Positions 9,132-19,378 of a stretch of 64,000 nt of DNA are shown one piece after another. Below the pieces are notes generated by a model. The model was not told the DNA's origin. It made no database searches and saw nothing but the letters and a program-made list of their open reading frames with translations. Origin of the DNA: Adhaeribacter rhizoryzae (lineage in GTDB: Bacteria; Bacteroidota; Bacteroidia; Cytophagales; Hymenobacteraceae); contig NZ_VWSF01000003.1 of assembly GCF_008629685.1 (NCBI RefSeq), positions 398,182 through 462,181 on the forward strand, written 5' to 3'. Position numbers and translations under genes: made by a program. The stretch's first letter is position 1, and each line of letters starts with the position of its first letter.

Positions 9132-10022
9132 ATGAGTGTTTTAGTAAATAAAGATTCAAAAGTAATTGTACAGGGCTTTACCGGCTCCGAGGGATCTTTT
9201 CATGCCCAGCAAATGATAGAATACGGTACTAATCTGGTAGGTGGGGTTACCCCGGGCAAAGGTGGTTCTTCGCACCTGGATCGGCCGGTTTTTAACACTG
9301 TAGCCGAAGCCGTACAAAAAACCGGCGCCAATGTATCTATTATTTTTGTGCCGCCGGCTTTTGCTGCCGATGCCATTATGGAAGCGGCCGACGCGGGCAT
9401 TAAGGTAATTGTTGCCATTACCGAAGGCATCCCGACCAAAGACATGATTTTTGCCAAAGAATATATCAAAAACTTTGATGTTACCCTTATTGGCCCGAAC
9501 TGCCCAGGTGTAATTACGCCCGGCGAAGCCAAAGTAGGTATTATGCCCGGCTTTGTATTTGAACCCGGCCGCATTGGCATTGTTTCTAAATCCGGAACAT
9601 TAACTTACGAAGCTGCCGACCAAATTGTAAAAGCTGGTTTAGGTATTTCTACGGCTATTGGTATTGGCGGCGACCCAATTATTGGCACGCCCACCAAAGA
9701 TGCCGTTGAATTGCTGATGAACGACCCCGAAACCGACGCCATTGTAATGATTGGCGAAATTGGCGGTAACTACGAAGCCGTTGCTTCTGAATACATTAAA
9801 TCTACGGGTAACAAAAAGCCTGTTGTTGGTTTTATTGCCGGCCAAACCGCTCCTAAAGGCCGCCGTATGGGCCACGCGGGTGCTATTATTGGAGGTGCCG
9901 ATGATACTGCCGCCGCTAAAATGAAAATTATGCGCGAAAGCGGTATTTACGTGGTAGAATCGCCGGCAAATATTGGCGAAACCATGCTGAAAGCTTTAAA
10001 AGGTGAGCCTATTTCGGCTTAA
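9132..10022 (+). CDS. sucD: Succinyl-CoA ligase, ADP/GDP-forming, alpha subunit
   Basis: SucD forms the TCA-cycle succinyl-CoA synthetase with SucC. The 296 residues begin with the CoA-binding Rossmann segment [16 protein letters not shown], carry [13 protein letters not shown] and the phosphohistidine H248 in [14 protein letters not shown]. The frame stays open upstream to 9027, but the extra 35 residues are not family-like and the promoter at 9055-9085 lies inside them, so the start is 9132. sucC is not nearby, which is usual in Bacteroidota. A strong terminator follows. Confidence 0.97.
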   Translation: MSVLVNKDSKVIVQGFTGSEGSFHAQQMIEYGTNLVGGVTPGKGGSSHLDRPVFNTVAEAVQKTGANVSIIFVPPAFAADAIMEAADAGIKVIVAITEGIPTKDMIFAKEYIKNFDVTLIGPNCPGVITPGEAKVGIMPGFVFEPGRIGIVSKSGTLTYEAADQIVKAGLGISTAIGIGGDPIIGTPTKDAVELLMNDPETDAIVMIGEIGGNYEAVASEYIKSTGNKKPVVGFIAGQTAPKGRRMGHAGAIIGGADDTAAAKMKIMRESGIYVVESPANIGETMLKALKGEPISA

Positions 10023-10046
10023 ACTTTTATTAATAAGTAACTTAAA

Positions 10047-10076
10047 AGGTGCAGCCCCAAAGCTGCACCTTTTTTT
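10047..10076 (+). terminator. Rho-independent terminator of sucD
   Basis: A perfect 9-bp stem (10047-10055 with 10062-10070), a 6-base loop and a run of seven T (10070-10076), 25 bases after the sucD stop. Confidence 0.92.
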
Positions 10077-10176
10077 ATAACCTTTGGCGGGTAACTACGG
10101 TTTAAAAGCTATAAACATTTATTAACGTTTAAGATTTTTTAATTCTGAACACCATAAAATTATAGCTTACACTACT

Positions 10177-10653
10177 ATGGAAAACCTAACTGATTTGGGG
10201 CTAGAAAAAGAAACCAATCTGGAACTGGCCGAAAAACTAAATGAACTACTTGCCAATTATCATATTTATTACCAGAACTTACGTGCTTTTCACTGGAATA
10301 TTAAAGGCGTAAACTTTTTTCAGTTGCACGCCAAGTTCGAAGAACTATATACCCAGGCTTTGGTTAAGATTGATGAAATTGCGGAACGTATTCTTACCTT
10401 GGGGCATACGCCGCTGCATACCTTCTCCGATTATGTGCGGGTTTCATCGGTTAAAGAATGTCAGAACCTTACCGGCGATCGCGAAACCGTTAACGCTACC
10501 ATCGAAAATATCAGAACCATTATTCAACTGGAACGCAATATTTTAAAATTGGCCGGCGAAAGCAACGATGAAGGAACCCAAGGCATGATTAGCGAAGATT
10601 TAAACGAGCACGAAAAAAATCATTGGATGCTGCGCGCCTTCCTGAAAAACTAA
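10177..10653 (+). CDS. dps: Dps family DNA-protection ferritin
   Basis: Dps dodecamers oxidise and store iron with hydrogen peroxide and protect DNA. The 158 residues contain the inter-subunit ferroxidase ligands H39 (RAFHWNIKG), H51 (QLHAKFEELY), D66 and E70 (KIDEIAERI), all at standard spacing. The N-terminus is short and acidic rather than lysine-rich, so direct DNA binding is doubtful. It has its own terminator. Expression in stress or stationary phase is likely from the family, but no regulator site was recognised. Confidence 0.95.
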   Translation: MENLTDLGLEKETNLELAEKLNELLANYHIYYQNLRAFHWNIKGVNFFQLHAKFEELYTQALVKIDEIAERILTLGHTPLHTFSDYVRVSSVKECQNLTGDRETVNATIENIRTIIQLERNILKLAGESNDEGTQGMISEDLNEHEKNHWMLRAFLKN

Positions 10654-10678
10654 AACTTTAATATTTTGATAAGTAAAA

Positions 10679-10715
10679 AGAAAGGCAGCTCTCATGAGAG
10701 CTGCCTTTCTTTTTT
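10679..10715 (+). terminator. Rho-independent terminator of dps
   Basis: A perfect 15-bp inverted repeat (10679-10693 with 10696-10710; the innermost pairs would open to make the loop) followed by six T, about 25 bases after the dps stop. With A on its left side it could serve both strands. Confidence 0.9.
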
Positions 10716-11038
10716 GGTAATTGCTAAAGTTGGGGCAAAAAAAAAGGCTTGATAAGTCAAGCCCCTTTCCCCTAATAAAAAAACACCATTTATTATCTTT
10801 AATCAGGTAAAAACCTACCTGCTATTTTCTCAATTTCTTAAGCCCTCACGGCACAGTTCCTTTTACGACAAAGTTGGCAGGAAGTTTAGATTATTTAATA
10901 AAATATTTAAAATATTTTTTAACCGCCTGATTGTTAAGGTAAAAATTTAGACAAGCTTATTTCTTACCCTAAATTATTACCAGAACCAACATCCTGAATA
11001 TTATTTTGCTTTGAATTTCACCTTCAAAAAAATATTGG
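10716..11038 (-). other. Intergenic stretch with a second, minus-strand terminator
   Basis: On the minus strand a 7-bp stem (10757-10763 with 10746-10752, loop of 4) is followed by nine T (10745-10737), a good terminator for transcripts coming from the gene at 11039-11821, although 275 bases past its stop. I see no gene in the remaining sequence; the long 3' region could hold an untranslated tail. Confidence 0.55.
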
Positions 11039-11821
11039 TTACCGGGCCGGTTTACGGCCTGGAGTATTCCGGTTATTAATATTACGTCCGCCTACATTAA
11101 CTACAAAACCTAAACTAAAAACCGAGTAAGCCGCCGTTAGCGTTTTGCGGTTGCGTAGCCCAAAGTTACTGCCAGTAGTATATTGCAGTTGCACCGCCGG
11201 GTTTAAGGTTATGCGGGTATAAAAAATTGGTTCCAGAAAAATATTATCTTCAATGGGTTGCGCCAGGCCATTCAGGGTATGATCGGTCATGCTTATGTAA
11301 CTGGCCCGTAGCGCCGTGCCGTAGTTTAACGGAAAGTCGCGGTTAAATAAATGCCAGGCTTTTTTTCTTTTTGAGCTGTAATTTACCTGCAGAAAATATT
11401 TGTTAAAACTACCTTCGCGTCGCTGGTAATCCAATACGCCTTCGGCTGTTTCGTTTTTCTTTAGCCGGTCGCTGCTGCCTTTCCCAAAACCCGTGTACAC
11501 CTCAAATACCCGGTTCTGCTCCGGCCCAAATGAGGTAAAGTACCCTACTCCGCCTTCTAATAAATTATGCCGGAAATCCTGCTTTTTGCGTTCGCTGCTT
11601 AACATAGAACCATTTAGCAAAACCCCAATATGGTCGGTAACAGCATAGGCCGTATTAAACGTAATATTACCTTTTAAAGTAGTGTGGGCACCGGCACTTA
11701 ACTCGCCTTTTTGGGTAAACATGGGCACGTTGGGCACATTGGGCATATAAACCGAAGTACAACCCGATACCAATACAGCCAGACCACCGGCTAGCCCTAA
11801 AGCAGATAGAAATTTTTTCAT
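11039..11821 (-). CDS. Outer-membrane lipoprotein, beta-strand rich
   Basis: The 260-residue product starts with a lipoprotein signal MKKFLSALGLAGGLAVLVSG followed by Cys21 (LVSGC lipobox), then a short linker with two copies of PNVP. The rest is made of alternating amphipathic strands with aromatic ends (for example HIGVLLNGSML, GGVGYFTSFGP, YTGFGKGS) and ends with SLGFVVNVGGR, as in small outer-membrane barrels. No enzymatic motif is seen. Function unknown; it appears monocistronic. Confidence 0.75.
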   Translation of the reverse strand: MKKFLSALGLAGGLAVLVSGCTSVYMPNVPNVPMFTQKGELSAGAHTTLKGNITFNTAYAVTDHIGVLLNGSMLSSERKKQDFRHNLLEGGVGYFTSFGPEQNRVFEVYTGFGKGSSDRLKKNETAEGVLDYQRREGSFNKYFLQVNYSSKRKKAWHLFNRDFPLNYGTALRASYISMTDHTLNGLAQPIEDNIFLEPIFYTRITLNPAVQLQYTTGSNFGLRNRKTLTAAYSVFSLGFVVNVGGRNINNRNTPGRKPAR

Positions 11822-12065
11822 GTTACTAAACCAGTGGGGCAGAGAATTAACAGATGCTTATCGGTGACTGAAAAGTGCTGACTTTTCCTCCTTTCCCACG
11901 CTGCCCACAATCTGCCAGACTAAAATTGAGCGGTTAAATTGGGATAAATTACTTTAAAAACAAACTTGTTTTCGGCAAAAAAATTACAGTATCGCCAGGG
12001 CACTTTATGGCTTATTCTCTATAGAATTAGCATAAATAACTAATTGTTGTGCTACATTAATAACT

Positions 12066-12100
12066 AAAAAGCCCCGCCAGAAATACCGGGCAGGGCTTTA
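12066..12100 (-). terminator. Rho-independent terminator of rny
   Basis: Read on the minus strand, AAAGCCCTGCC pairs with GGCGGGGCTTT across a loop, with one G-T wobble, and is followed by T residues (12070-12066). It lies 24 bases past the rny stop. Confidence 0.75.
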
Positions 12101-12123
12101 ACTGAATTTTATAAGCTATTCAA

Positions 12124-13689
12124 TTATTTGGCATAAGCCACAGAACGCATTTCCCGGATTACAGTAATTTTAATCTGACCCGGATACTGCATTTCTTTTT
12201 CTATTTTTTGCGAAATATCGTAAGATAACTGCTGCGCGCGTTCGTCGGTTACATTGTCGGCATCTACCATAACGCGTAACTCACGACCCGCCTGAATGGC
12301 GTAGCACTGGTTTACGCCATCAAAACCAATGGCGGTTTCTTCTAATTCTTTTAAGCGTTTAATGTACGATTCCATTATTTCGCGGCGGGCACCCGGACGT
12401 GAACCCGAAATGGCATCGCAGGCTTGTACCAGCGGCGAAATCATAGCGGTCATTTCTAATTCGTCGTGGTGGGCACCAATGGCGTTGCACACATCCGGAT
12501 GCTCTTTGTATTTTTTAGCCAGTTCCATACCCAAAATAGCGTGCGGCAATTCTGGTTCTTCGGGGGTTACTTTACCAATATCGTGCAGCAAGCCGGCGCG
12601 TTTGGCATGTTTTACGTTTAAGCCCAGTTCGGCGGCCATGGTTGCGCACAGGTTGGCTACTTCGCGGGAGTGCTGCAATAAGTTTTGGCCGTATGATGAC
12701 CGGAAACGCATGCGGCCCACCATTTTAATTAGTTCGGGATGTAAACCATGAATGCCCAAATCAATAATGGTCCGTTCGCCAATTTCTATAATCTCGTCTT
12801 CAATATTCTTTTTGGTTTTGGCAACTACCTCCTCAATGCGGGCCGGGTGAATGCGGCCATCAGAAACCAGGCGGTGCAGCGATAAACGGGCAATTTCGCG
12901 ACGAACTGGGTCAAAACCTGAGATTATAATGGCTTCCGGCGTATCGTCCACAATAATTTCTACGCCGGTTGCAGCTTCCAGTGCCCGGATGTTCCGACCT
13001 TCCCGACCAATAATTTTACCTTTAATATCGTCGCTCTCAATGTTAAACACCGACACGCAGTTTTCGATAGCGTGTTCGGCAGCGGTGCGCTGAATGGTTT
13101 CCAGTACTACTTTTTTGGCGTCTTTGGTAGCAGTAAGTTTAGCCTGGGCTACTACGTCTTTAATATAGGAAGAAGCTTGGATCTGGGCTTCGTTTTTCAG
13201 GGAGTCGATGAGTTGCTCACGGGCTTCCGCAGCACTCAGGTTGGCAATTTTTTCGAGCTGTTCAATTACCGAAAGGCGGGCTTTTTCTACTTCTTCTTTC
13301 CGCTTTTTAATGCCGTCTAGTTGGGTATTCAGTTGCTCTTTCTGGGTATTTAATTCGGCTTCTTTGCGTTTTAAATTTTCGGCCTGGGTGGCAACCTGCT
13401 GTTCGCGTTGTTTTACTTTGTTCTCGTTCTGAATAATGATGTTTTTCTTTTTGTTGGCATCTTCTTCAAATTCGGCTTTCAGGCGCAAATATTTTTCTTT
13501 GGCTTCCAGAATACGATCTTTTTTCAGGCTTTCGGCGTTCAGTTCGGCTTCCCGAATAATTAATTTGGCCTTTTCGCGGGCTTCATCCTCTTCTTTTTTG
13601 AAAACCTGGCGCAACAACGATCGCCCGATAAAAATACCCACTGCCAGCGAGGCAATGGCTGTACCGATAATATAGATAGTGGTAGACAT
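12124..13689 (-). CDS. rny: Ribonuclease Y
   Basis: RNase Y is a membrane-bound endoribonuclease that starts mRNA decay. The 521 residues show the family order: one N-terminal membrane helix (about residues 4-22), a long charged coiled coil (about 30-150), a KH RNA-binding domain with [18 protein letters not shown] (about 225-290), and a metal-dependent HD domain with [18 protein letters not shown] (about 360-460) plus AHHDE. Length and order are canonical. It is the last gene of a row zapA-rny on the minus strand, 95 bases after zapA, and has its own terminator. Confidence 0.97.
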   Translation of the reverse strand: MSTTIYIIGTAIASLAVGIFIGRSLLRQVFKKEEDEAREKAKLIIREAELNAESLKKDRILEAKEKYLRLKAEFEEDANKKKNIIIQNENKVKQREQQVATQAENLKRKEAELNTQKEQLNTQLDGIKKRKEEVEKARLSVIEQLEKIANLSAAEAREQLIDSLKNEAQIQASSYIKDVVAQAKLTATKDAKKVVLETIQRTAAEHAIENCVSVFNIESDDIKGKIIGREGRNIRALEAATGVEIIVDDTPEAIIISGFDPVRREIARLSLHRLVSDGRIHPARIEEVVAKTKKNIEDEIIEIGERTIIDLGIHGLHPELIKMVGRMRFRSSYGQNLLQHSREVANLCATMAAELGLNVKHAKRAGLLHDIGKVTPEEPELPHAILGMELAKKYKEHPDVCNAIGAHHDELEMTAMISPLVQACDAISGSRPGARREIMESYIKRLKELEETAIGFDGVNQCYAIQAGRELRVMVDADNVTDERAQQLSYDISQKIEKEMQYPGQIKITVIREMRSVAYAK

Positions 13690-13784
13690 GACTATAATTT
13701 TTTATGTTTAAAATTATAGCAGCCAAGGCAAGCGCCTGAATAAAGCCAGAAAAGAAAATAGTTGGGCTACCCAAAGGCAGCCGG

Positions 13785-14075
13785 TTATTCTACTTTAAGA
13801 GTTGTAAGAAGTTGGTCCAGATGCGCTAATTTTTCCGATAGAATACTTTTTTCCGTTTCATCGTTCCGAACGGTATGCAAACTATCGGCGGCTACCTCTA
13901 AGGCAACCATAGCCAGTAAATCTTGTTTATCATCTATGCCAAATTGGTCCCGGAAAAGTTTCAGGCGCTCATTCAGCATCCGACCGGCTATCCGCAGCCG
14001 TTCTTCTTCTTCTTCCGTTACCCGCATGGGATAATCCCGGTCAGCTATGCGTATTTTTATTGATAACTCACTCAT
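13785..14075 (-). CDS. zapA: Cell division protein ZapA
   Basis: ZapA binds FtsZ and stabilises the Z-ring. The 96 residues begin with the ZapA globular segment (IKIRIADRDYPMRVTEEEEERLRIAG) and continue as a helix with LLAMVALEVAADSL, as in the Bacteroidota family. The order pheT, small coiled-coil gene, zapA, rny on the same strand is often seen in this phylum and ties it to division and RNA decay genes by neighbourhood only. Confidence 0.9.
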   Translation of the reverse strand: MSELSIKIRIADRDYPMRVTEEEEERLRIAGRMLNERLKLFRDQFGIDDKQDLLAMVALEVAADSLHTVRNDETEKSILSEKLAHLDQLLTTLKVE

Positions 14076-14202
14076 TCTGCGGTGTAATACGGTTTTTGTG
14101 TTGGTAACTAGTTCCTAATTTCTATTTATGTAAAACTTGAATATGAATAGATTTAATGGTTATTAATTAGGTGCTATTAAACTTTTTACCAAACTGTTAC
14201 AA

Positions 14203-14499
14203 TCAATCTCTTAAATAAGCAATACACTTATCTATTTCTCTAATATATTCGTTTATTTTCAGCTTTAATTCAGTAGCGCTGGCAGCATCGGCTGCTATCG
14301 TATTTACAATTTTAGTTATATTCTCTTGATTTTGAAAATTTTTTATTTCTTCTTCCTTTTGTTTAACCATTAATTCCAGTTGCCGGATTTCCTGGTGCGC
14401 TTTCTCCAGGGCCTCCTGCGTCTGGTTATAACGGGCAATTAATTTCGAAAGCTTCTGCTCTATCCGGTTAAGCTGCTCCAGTTCCTCCTTTGCTCCCAT
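14203..14499 (-). CDS. Coiled-coil protein between pheT and zapA
   Basis: The 98 residues are almost fully helical with heptad spacing (ELEQLNRIEQKLSKLIARY ... IRQLELMVKQKEEEIKNF), then a less charged stretch rich in Ala, Ile and Leu and the end CIAYLRD. It begins three bases after pheT ends and precedes zapA. A gene in this place in many Bacteroidota genomes is uncharacterised; a role in division with ZapA is possible but only inferred from position. Confidence 0.8.
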   Translation of the reverse strand: MGAKEELEQLNRIEQKLSKLIARYNQTQEALEKAHQEIRQLELMVKQKEEEIKNFQNQENITKIVNTIAADAASATELKLKINEYIREIDKCIAYLRD

Positions 14500-14502
14500 C
14501 GC

Positions 14503-16914
14503 TTACTTCCGGATAACGGCTCCCAACTGTTTCTCAAATTGCTGCATCAAACGGTTCATAGTGCCGTCTATTACTTTATCGGTTAAGGTCTGGCTCTTAT
14601 CCAATAACGTAAAACTGATGGCATACGCCTTTTTGCCGGCTTCTATTTTATCGCCCTGGTACACGTCAAACACATTTATGTCTTGCAACAGTTTCCGCTC
14701 GGTACGCTGCGCAATGGCTTTAATTTGGTCGAAGGTTATTTGCTGATCAATAACGAGTGATAAATCGCGGCGTACTTCCGGGAACTTGGCCAGTTCTTCA
14801 AAAACCTGTTGGTTCTTATAATTCCGTACCAAATAATCCCAGTTTAGTTCGGCGTACCAAACCTGCTCTTTTACATCCAGCTTTTTACAAATCCGCTCGT
14901 TCAGCAAGCCTACTTCGGCCACCGTAATATCGTTTTTCTGGAAAGCTACGCCAGCCGTTAAATATTGGTGCTGCAAAGGCTGCATGGTGTAATCGGTACG
15001 GGCTAGTTTTACCAGCACATTTTGCACCACGCCGGCCAGGTAATGGAAAGTAGCTTTTTCTGATTTTTGCAACCAAGTTTCGGCGGCACTGTTGCCGGTT
15101 AAAAACAAAGCCAGTTTTTGCTGTTCTTTGTATTTCTCGCCGGCTTTCTGGTACACTTTACCCAGTTCATAAAGCTTTAAATCTTTTTGCTTCCGGTTAA
15201 TATTTCTACGTAATACTTCTAATCCAGAGAACACTAAAGTTTTGCGCAAAACATCCAGATCCTCGCTGTTGTAGTTTACAATGCGTACCAATTGCTCGTC
15301 GGGCGTTTCCGCGGTTTCGTAATAGCCGGAGTCCGTTAGGGAATTGGTAATAATTTCACTGAAGCCGCTACCCGATAACAAATTAAACACCACTTGTTTT
15401 AGTTCTTCCGGGTTCGGGTGCGGGAACTTTGCCAGGTAACTTGCCGAAATATTATCGTGCAGCACAATATTATTGTAGCCGTAAATGCGCAATATTTCTT
15501 CTATTACATCGGCCTCGCGGGTAACATCTACTTTGTGCGGCGGCACTGCTAACGTCAGGTGGGTTTCGGTTTCTTCGGATATTAAAATATTCAAGTCCGT
15601 TAAAATGGCTTTGATACGCTCTACCCCAATAAACTGCCCGATTAAGCGGTGCACCCGGTCCAGGCTAATCCGGATTTGGAATGGCTCTACCGGTTGCGGA
15701 TAAACATCGTTTATTTCGGAAGAAATTTCACCGCCGGCTACTTCCTGCACCAATAAAGCGGCCCGTTTTAATGCGTATATTACCATATTCGGGTCGGTGC
15801 CCCGCTCAAAACGGAACGACGAATCGGTTTTAATGCCGTGTACCTGCGAAGACCGGCGAATACTGGCCGGGGAGAAATAAGCGCTTTCGAGGAAAACAGC
15901 AGTAGTTTCGGCCGTAACGCCGGAATTTTTACCACCAAACACACCCGCAATAACCATGGGTTCGGCTGCATTACAAATCATTAAATCGGTAGCTCGCAGC
16001 TTTCGTTCTACGCCATCGAGCGTTACAAAAGAAGCACCTTCTTCGGCCCGCTTTACAATTATTTTATCGCCGGTAATTTTATCTGCATCAAAAGCGTGCA
16101 TGGGCTGGCCCAACTCGTGCAGCACGTAATTGGTAACATCTACCACGTTGTTTATCGGTGACAAGCCAATCGCTTTTAACCGGTTGCGGAGCCAAGTCGG
16201 CGATTCACCTACTTTAACCCCCGTTAGGGTTATGCCCGCATACCGGGGACAACCTTCGGGATCAGCAATTTCGATGGCAATGGGCCGCGAAGTATTATTT
16301 ACCTTAAAATTACTAATATCGGGTAACTGATAACGGGTATGCAGCAAGGCTTGTAATTCGCGGGCAACGCCAAAGTGCGAAGCTGCATCGGCACGGTTAG
16401 GCGTTAGACCAATTTCGAAAACCGTATCAGAAGCTAAACCAAAATATTCGGCGGCCGGGGTTCCGTTAGGTAAATCGGTATCCAGTACCATTATGCCGGC
16501 GTGCGAAGCACCCAAACCAATTTCGTCTTCGGCGCAAATCATGCCTTCCGAAACTGCTCCGCGAATTTTAGATTTCTTAATCTGGAAAGATTCGCCGGAG
16601 AACGGGTACAATACTGTGTTTTCGGTGGCTACTATTACTTTCTGGCCGGCAGCCACGTTAGCGGCCCCACAAACAATATTTTTAGGCTGATCCTGGCCAA
16701 TAGCTACGGTAGTTACACTTAATTTATCGGCATCCGGATGTTTTTCGCAGGTTAATACTTCGCCAATTACTAGGCCTTGCAAACCACCTTTAACCTGCTC
16801 AAACGTATGCACACCTTCCACTTCCAAGCCAGAATCGGTGAGGCGGGCAGCTACTTCGGCAGCTGGTTTATCCAGGGGTATTAGTTGTTTTAACCAGTCG
16901 TATGATATCAGCAT
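14503..16914 (-). CDS. pheT: Phenylalanyl-tRNA synthetase, beta subunit
   Basis: PheT, with PheS, charges tRNA-Phe. The 803 residues show the full bacterial layout: an N-terminal segment MLISYDWLKQLIPL, the EMAP/OB tRNA-binding domain (about residues 40-155; VIGEVLTCEKHPDADKLSV), B3/B4 editing domain with VVDVTNYVLHELGQPMHAFD (about 250), B5 domain (about 405-480), catalytic-like core with SLTDSGYYE, and the C-terminal ferredoxin-fold anticodon-binding domain starting near FPEVRRDLSLVID (about 710). pheS is not adjacent. Confidence 0.98.
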   Translation of the reverse strand: MLISYDWLKQLIPLDKPAAEVAARLTDSGLEVEGVHTFEQVKGGLQGLVIGEVLTCEKHPDADKLSVTTVAIGQDQPKNIVCGAANVAAGQKVIVATENTVLYPFSGESFQIKKSKIRGAVSEGMICAEDEIGLGASHAGIMVLDTDLPNGTPAAEYFGLASDTVFEIGLTPNRADAASHFGVARELQALLHTRYQLPDISNFKVNNTSRPIAIEIADPEGCPRYAGITLTGVKVGESPTWLRNRLKAIGLSPINNVVDVTNYVLHELGQPMHAFDADKITGDKIIVKRAEEGASFVTLDGVERKLRATDLMICNAAEPMVIAGVFGGKNSGVTAETTAVFLESAYFSPASIRRSSQVHGIKTDSSFRFERGTDPNMVIYALKRAALLVQEVAGGEISSEINDVYPQPVEPFQIRISLDRVHRLIGQFIGVERIKAILTDLNILISEETETHLTLAVPPHKVDVTREADVIEEILRIYGYNNIVLHDNISASYLAKFPHPNPEELKQVVFNLLSGSGFSEIITNSLTDSGYYETAETPDEQLVRIVNYNSEDLDVLRKTLVFSGLEVLRRNINRKQKDLKLYELGKVYQKAGEKYKEQQKLALFLTGNSAAETWLQKSEKATFHYLAGVVQNVLVKLARTDYTMQPLQHQYLTAGVAFQKNDITVAEVGLLNERICKKLDVKEQVWYAELNWDYLVRNYKNQQVFEELAKFPEVRRDLSLVIDQQITFDQIKAIAQRTERKLLQDINVFDVYQGDKIEAGKKAYAISFTLLDKSQTLTDKVIDGTMNRLMQQFEKQLGAVIRK

Positions 16915-17065
16915 AAATTTATAAATCGGTAAAAAGGTAGTAATAACTACCCTGCTAAAGAACGGGAAAGATTAAATTTGAATATTTACAAGCCTAACCA
17001 GTTCTTTAATTTAAATAAATCAGGAGCAAAGTTATTAATTAAAGTAATTAGAAAAGTAATAGCCT

Positions 17066-17683
17066 TTATCTTTTTGTATAAGACTTTTCGCCTGCCCTAA
17101 CCGAAATGGGCAGCCGGTTGGATGGCGGCGGCACCGGGCAGGTGTAGTTGTAATTGTATACGCAAAACGGATTGTAGGCTTTGTTAAAATCTAAGGTTAT
17201 TTGGGTTTCGCCGGGTTCGGGCTTTGGAATATCCATAAACCGGCCGCCTTCGTAAGTTTCTTTACCATTGGTTTTATCAGAAAATGGTACAAACAAGGAG
17301 CTATCGGTGGTATTTACCCGCAAATACAAAATAAGGGAGTTTTGCTGCCCTTCGAGGTTAAACGTGGCTTTGGCAAAGCGCAGGTAAGGCTCGGTACCGC
17401 CGGTATTCATGGGCATTTGCACACTTTCGGGCTGACTAAACTCTTCGTAATCGGCGTTTACGCGGTAAATAATATCGGGTGCGTAGTAGTTTAAACTATC
17501 AAAGGTAGGCCGGTCGGCTTCTTCCAGCGGCGAGTTAGAACTCCGGAAAGACTGATTTTTATCCTGGCGTTCTTTTTTAATACCGGTAATATAGGAGGAG
17601 TCGCTGAAAACCGCTTCCTTTAAAAAATAAAAAATAATGAGTAACAAGCCGGCAATAAAAACGAAACGGACTGGTCGGGCCAT
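17066..17683 (-). CDS. DUF1684 domain protein, membrane-anchored
   Basis: The 205 residues have one N-terminal membrane helix or signal anchor (about 5-22), then the DUF1684 fold: FNLEGQQNSLILYLRVN, LFVPFSDKTNGKETYEGGRFMDI, then LDFNKAYNPFCVYNYNYTCPVPP and LPISVRAGEK, which are the family hallmarks. The biochemical role of DUF1684 is not known. A cysteine pair in NPFCVYNYNYTCP may form a disulfide in the periplasm. Confidence 0.88.
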   Translation of the reverse strand: MARPVRFVFIAGLLLIIFYFLKEAVFSDSSYITGIKKERQDKNQSFRSSNSPLEEADRPTFDSLNYYAPDIIYRVNADYEEFSQPESVQMPMNTGGTEPYLRFAKATFNLEGQQNSLILYLRVNTTDSSLFVPFSDKTNGKETYEGGRFMDIPKPEPGETQITLDFNKAYNPFCVYNYNYTCPVPPPSNRLPISVRAGEKSYTKR

Positions 17684-17944
17684 ATTATTCTGGTTGATTA
17701 AGGCTACTAAAACGGACGGTACCGCAAAATATGTAAAATTTGCCTACCAGAATAATTCAGTTTTTTATATATTACCTCTTTCCTGCTGCTCGTTTGAACA
17801 ATGCCGTAACGTAAGTTTGAGCTTAATAGCCATCATTATTTGGCTTCAAATATTGATTAGCCTTCTTCTAAGGGAATTTTAGCTAACGTCTAGTATATCC
17901 AAAGCCCGCTGAGGAGCAAAAGTTTTGTATATACATTATTATGC

Positions 17945-19126
17945 TTAGTTTTTATTTTTATAGTCTCTTTGTTCAACATTCCCTTCCATTTTGATATCAC
18001 TTGTTCCTGCAGGCGAGTATCCAAAAGAATTCTTGTTAAACCATATTAATTTCTCATGACTTTTTTGACTAAAATAATTCAATAGCTTAACCTTTTCTAA
18101 GTCATCAAGTATTTTTCCATACATCATCATCTCTGCTAATCCAAACTCAAACTCTTGTTTTTCTTTTTCTTTGGATCTATTTAAATAGCTTTGATAACTA
18201 CTAATTTCATTATGCATTAATAAAGGCTCATTTAAACTAAAGTCTAGCAAGTTAATTCCATCTAAATTAAGACGAATCTCAGATCTTAGATCAAAGGTAA
18301 TTCTGTGTGAAATATTAATAAGGTATAAATTTTTAGGATTGATAATTTTCTTTACTTCTAAATTTACTGGTCTGCCAATTAAATCAACAAAATGGAGCTT
18401 TAACTTACCTTGGTGACTGTAAATAATTATTCTGCTATTTTCATTTTCAAGAAAGTAATCTAAAAAATAATTTTCTTGTGTTGTAAACTCTTCGGGAAAT
18501 ATTGCAAGATAAATTTCAAAATCAGTTAACTTCTTGACCAAATTTAAGCCAATAGAAAGAAATAAATCGGCAATTTGAATTATTAAATTATCTAAAACTC
18601 TTTGACCGCCTATGCCAAAGTAAAAAAGCTCCATTAGATAGTCCGGAACTTTAGTGTCGTAGTGAGATCCACCATATTTATCCGAAAGCGCATTGATTAA
18701 TTCAAAAGCTTTAATACTTCGACCTTTGAAATTTATTATTTCTATATTTAAATAATCTTCAAGTAATATTTCCTCTTGTTTGGATAGTTGCTTTTCAATA
18801 GAAATGGGTAGTGATGAAACATGTAGCATGATTCCTTCAGTTAATGAAGGTGGTAAATCTTCATTAATAGTGTTAGGCATGTAGTAAATTTTCAATTCTT
18901 CCCCAAGTAAGGATGCTATTTCAAACAAAGGTTTTAGTTCTTTACTTCTTTCTTTTGTTTTATCAGTTATCAAGGCCCTTAGCTGACCATAAATAGTAGT
19001 TATATGATAATACTTTCCTTCATTAATTAACTTTCTGGCATCGTAAATTATTCTTATAGCATGAAAAAATTCCTTGAATTTATCAAGGTTTGATTTTTTA
19101 ATGTTTTGAGAGGGGTTGTTATTCAT
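17945..19126 (-). CDS. Orphan protein of unknown function, AT-rich
   Basis: The frame opens at 19159, but MNNNPSQN at 19126 is the more natural start (393 residues). No known family is recognised. The N-terminal third is helical and charged, the middle has FEIYLAIFPEEFTTQENYF and a beta-rich segment with HQGKLKLHFVDLIGRPVNLEV, and the end is acidic-basic. No signal peptide or membrane helix is seen. The gene is clearly richer in A+T than pheT or radC on its sides, in keeping with recent acquisition. A defence or toxin role cannot be excluded but nothing shows it. Confidence 0.75.
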   Translation of the reverse strand: MNNNPSQNIKKSNLDKFKEFFHAIRIIYDARKLINEGKYYHITTIYGQLRALITDKTKERSKELKPLFEIASLLGEELKIYYMPNTINEDLPPSLTEGIMLHVSSLPISIEKQLSKQEEILLEDYLNIEIINFKGRSIKAFELINALSDKYGGSHYDTKVPDYLMELFYFGIGGQRVLDNLIIQIADLFLSIGLNLVKKLTDFEIYLAIFPEEFTTQENYFLDYFLENENSRIIIYSHQGKLKLHFVDLIGRPVNLEVKKIINPKNLYLINISHRITFDLRSEIRLNLDGINLLDFSLNEPLLMHNEISSYQSYLNRSKEKEKQEFEFGLAEMMMYGKILDDLEKVKLLNYFSQKSHEKLIWFNKNSFGYSPAGTSDIKMEGNVEQRDYKNKN

Positions 19127-19378
19127 ATTTATTATGAAGCATAACTTGTATGTAAACACAAGTATTAAATTAATATCGCCTTTTCTAATATATAAAGTAT
19201 ACTGGACTAAAGAATCTACTATATATTAAAAGTAAATATAAAGTAATAAGCAGGTTTGACTCTTAGCAACTTTCCTTTTGGCATATTTAAGAATTTCTAC
19301 CAAAAGATTAAATCACCTAATACCTTATTAAGGCTCATAACTTCAATTTAACAGTAGATGAACCTTACTATCTAACAA

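Noticed and set aside
14076..14202. 6S RNA gene next to zapA
   Set aside because: zapA neighbours 6S RNA in some Proteobacteria, but I see no long imperfect hairpin with a central bubble here.
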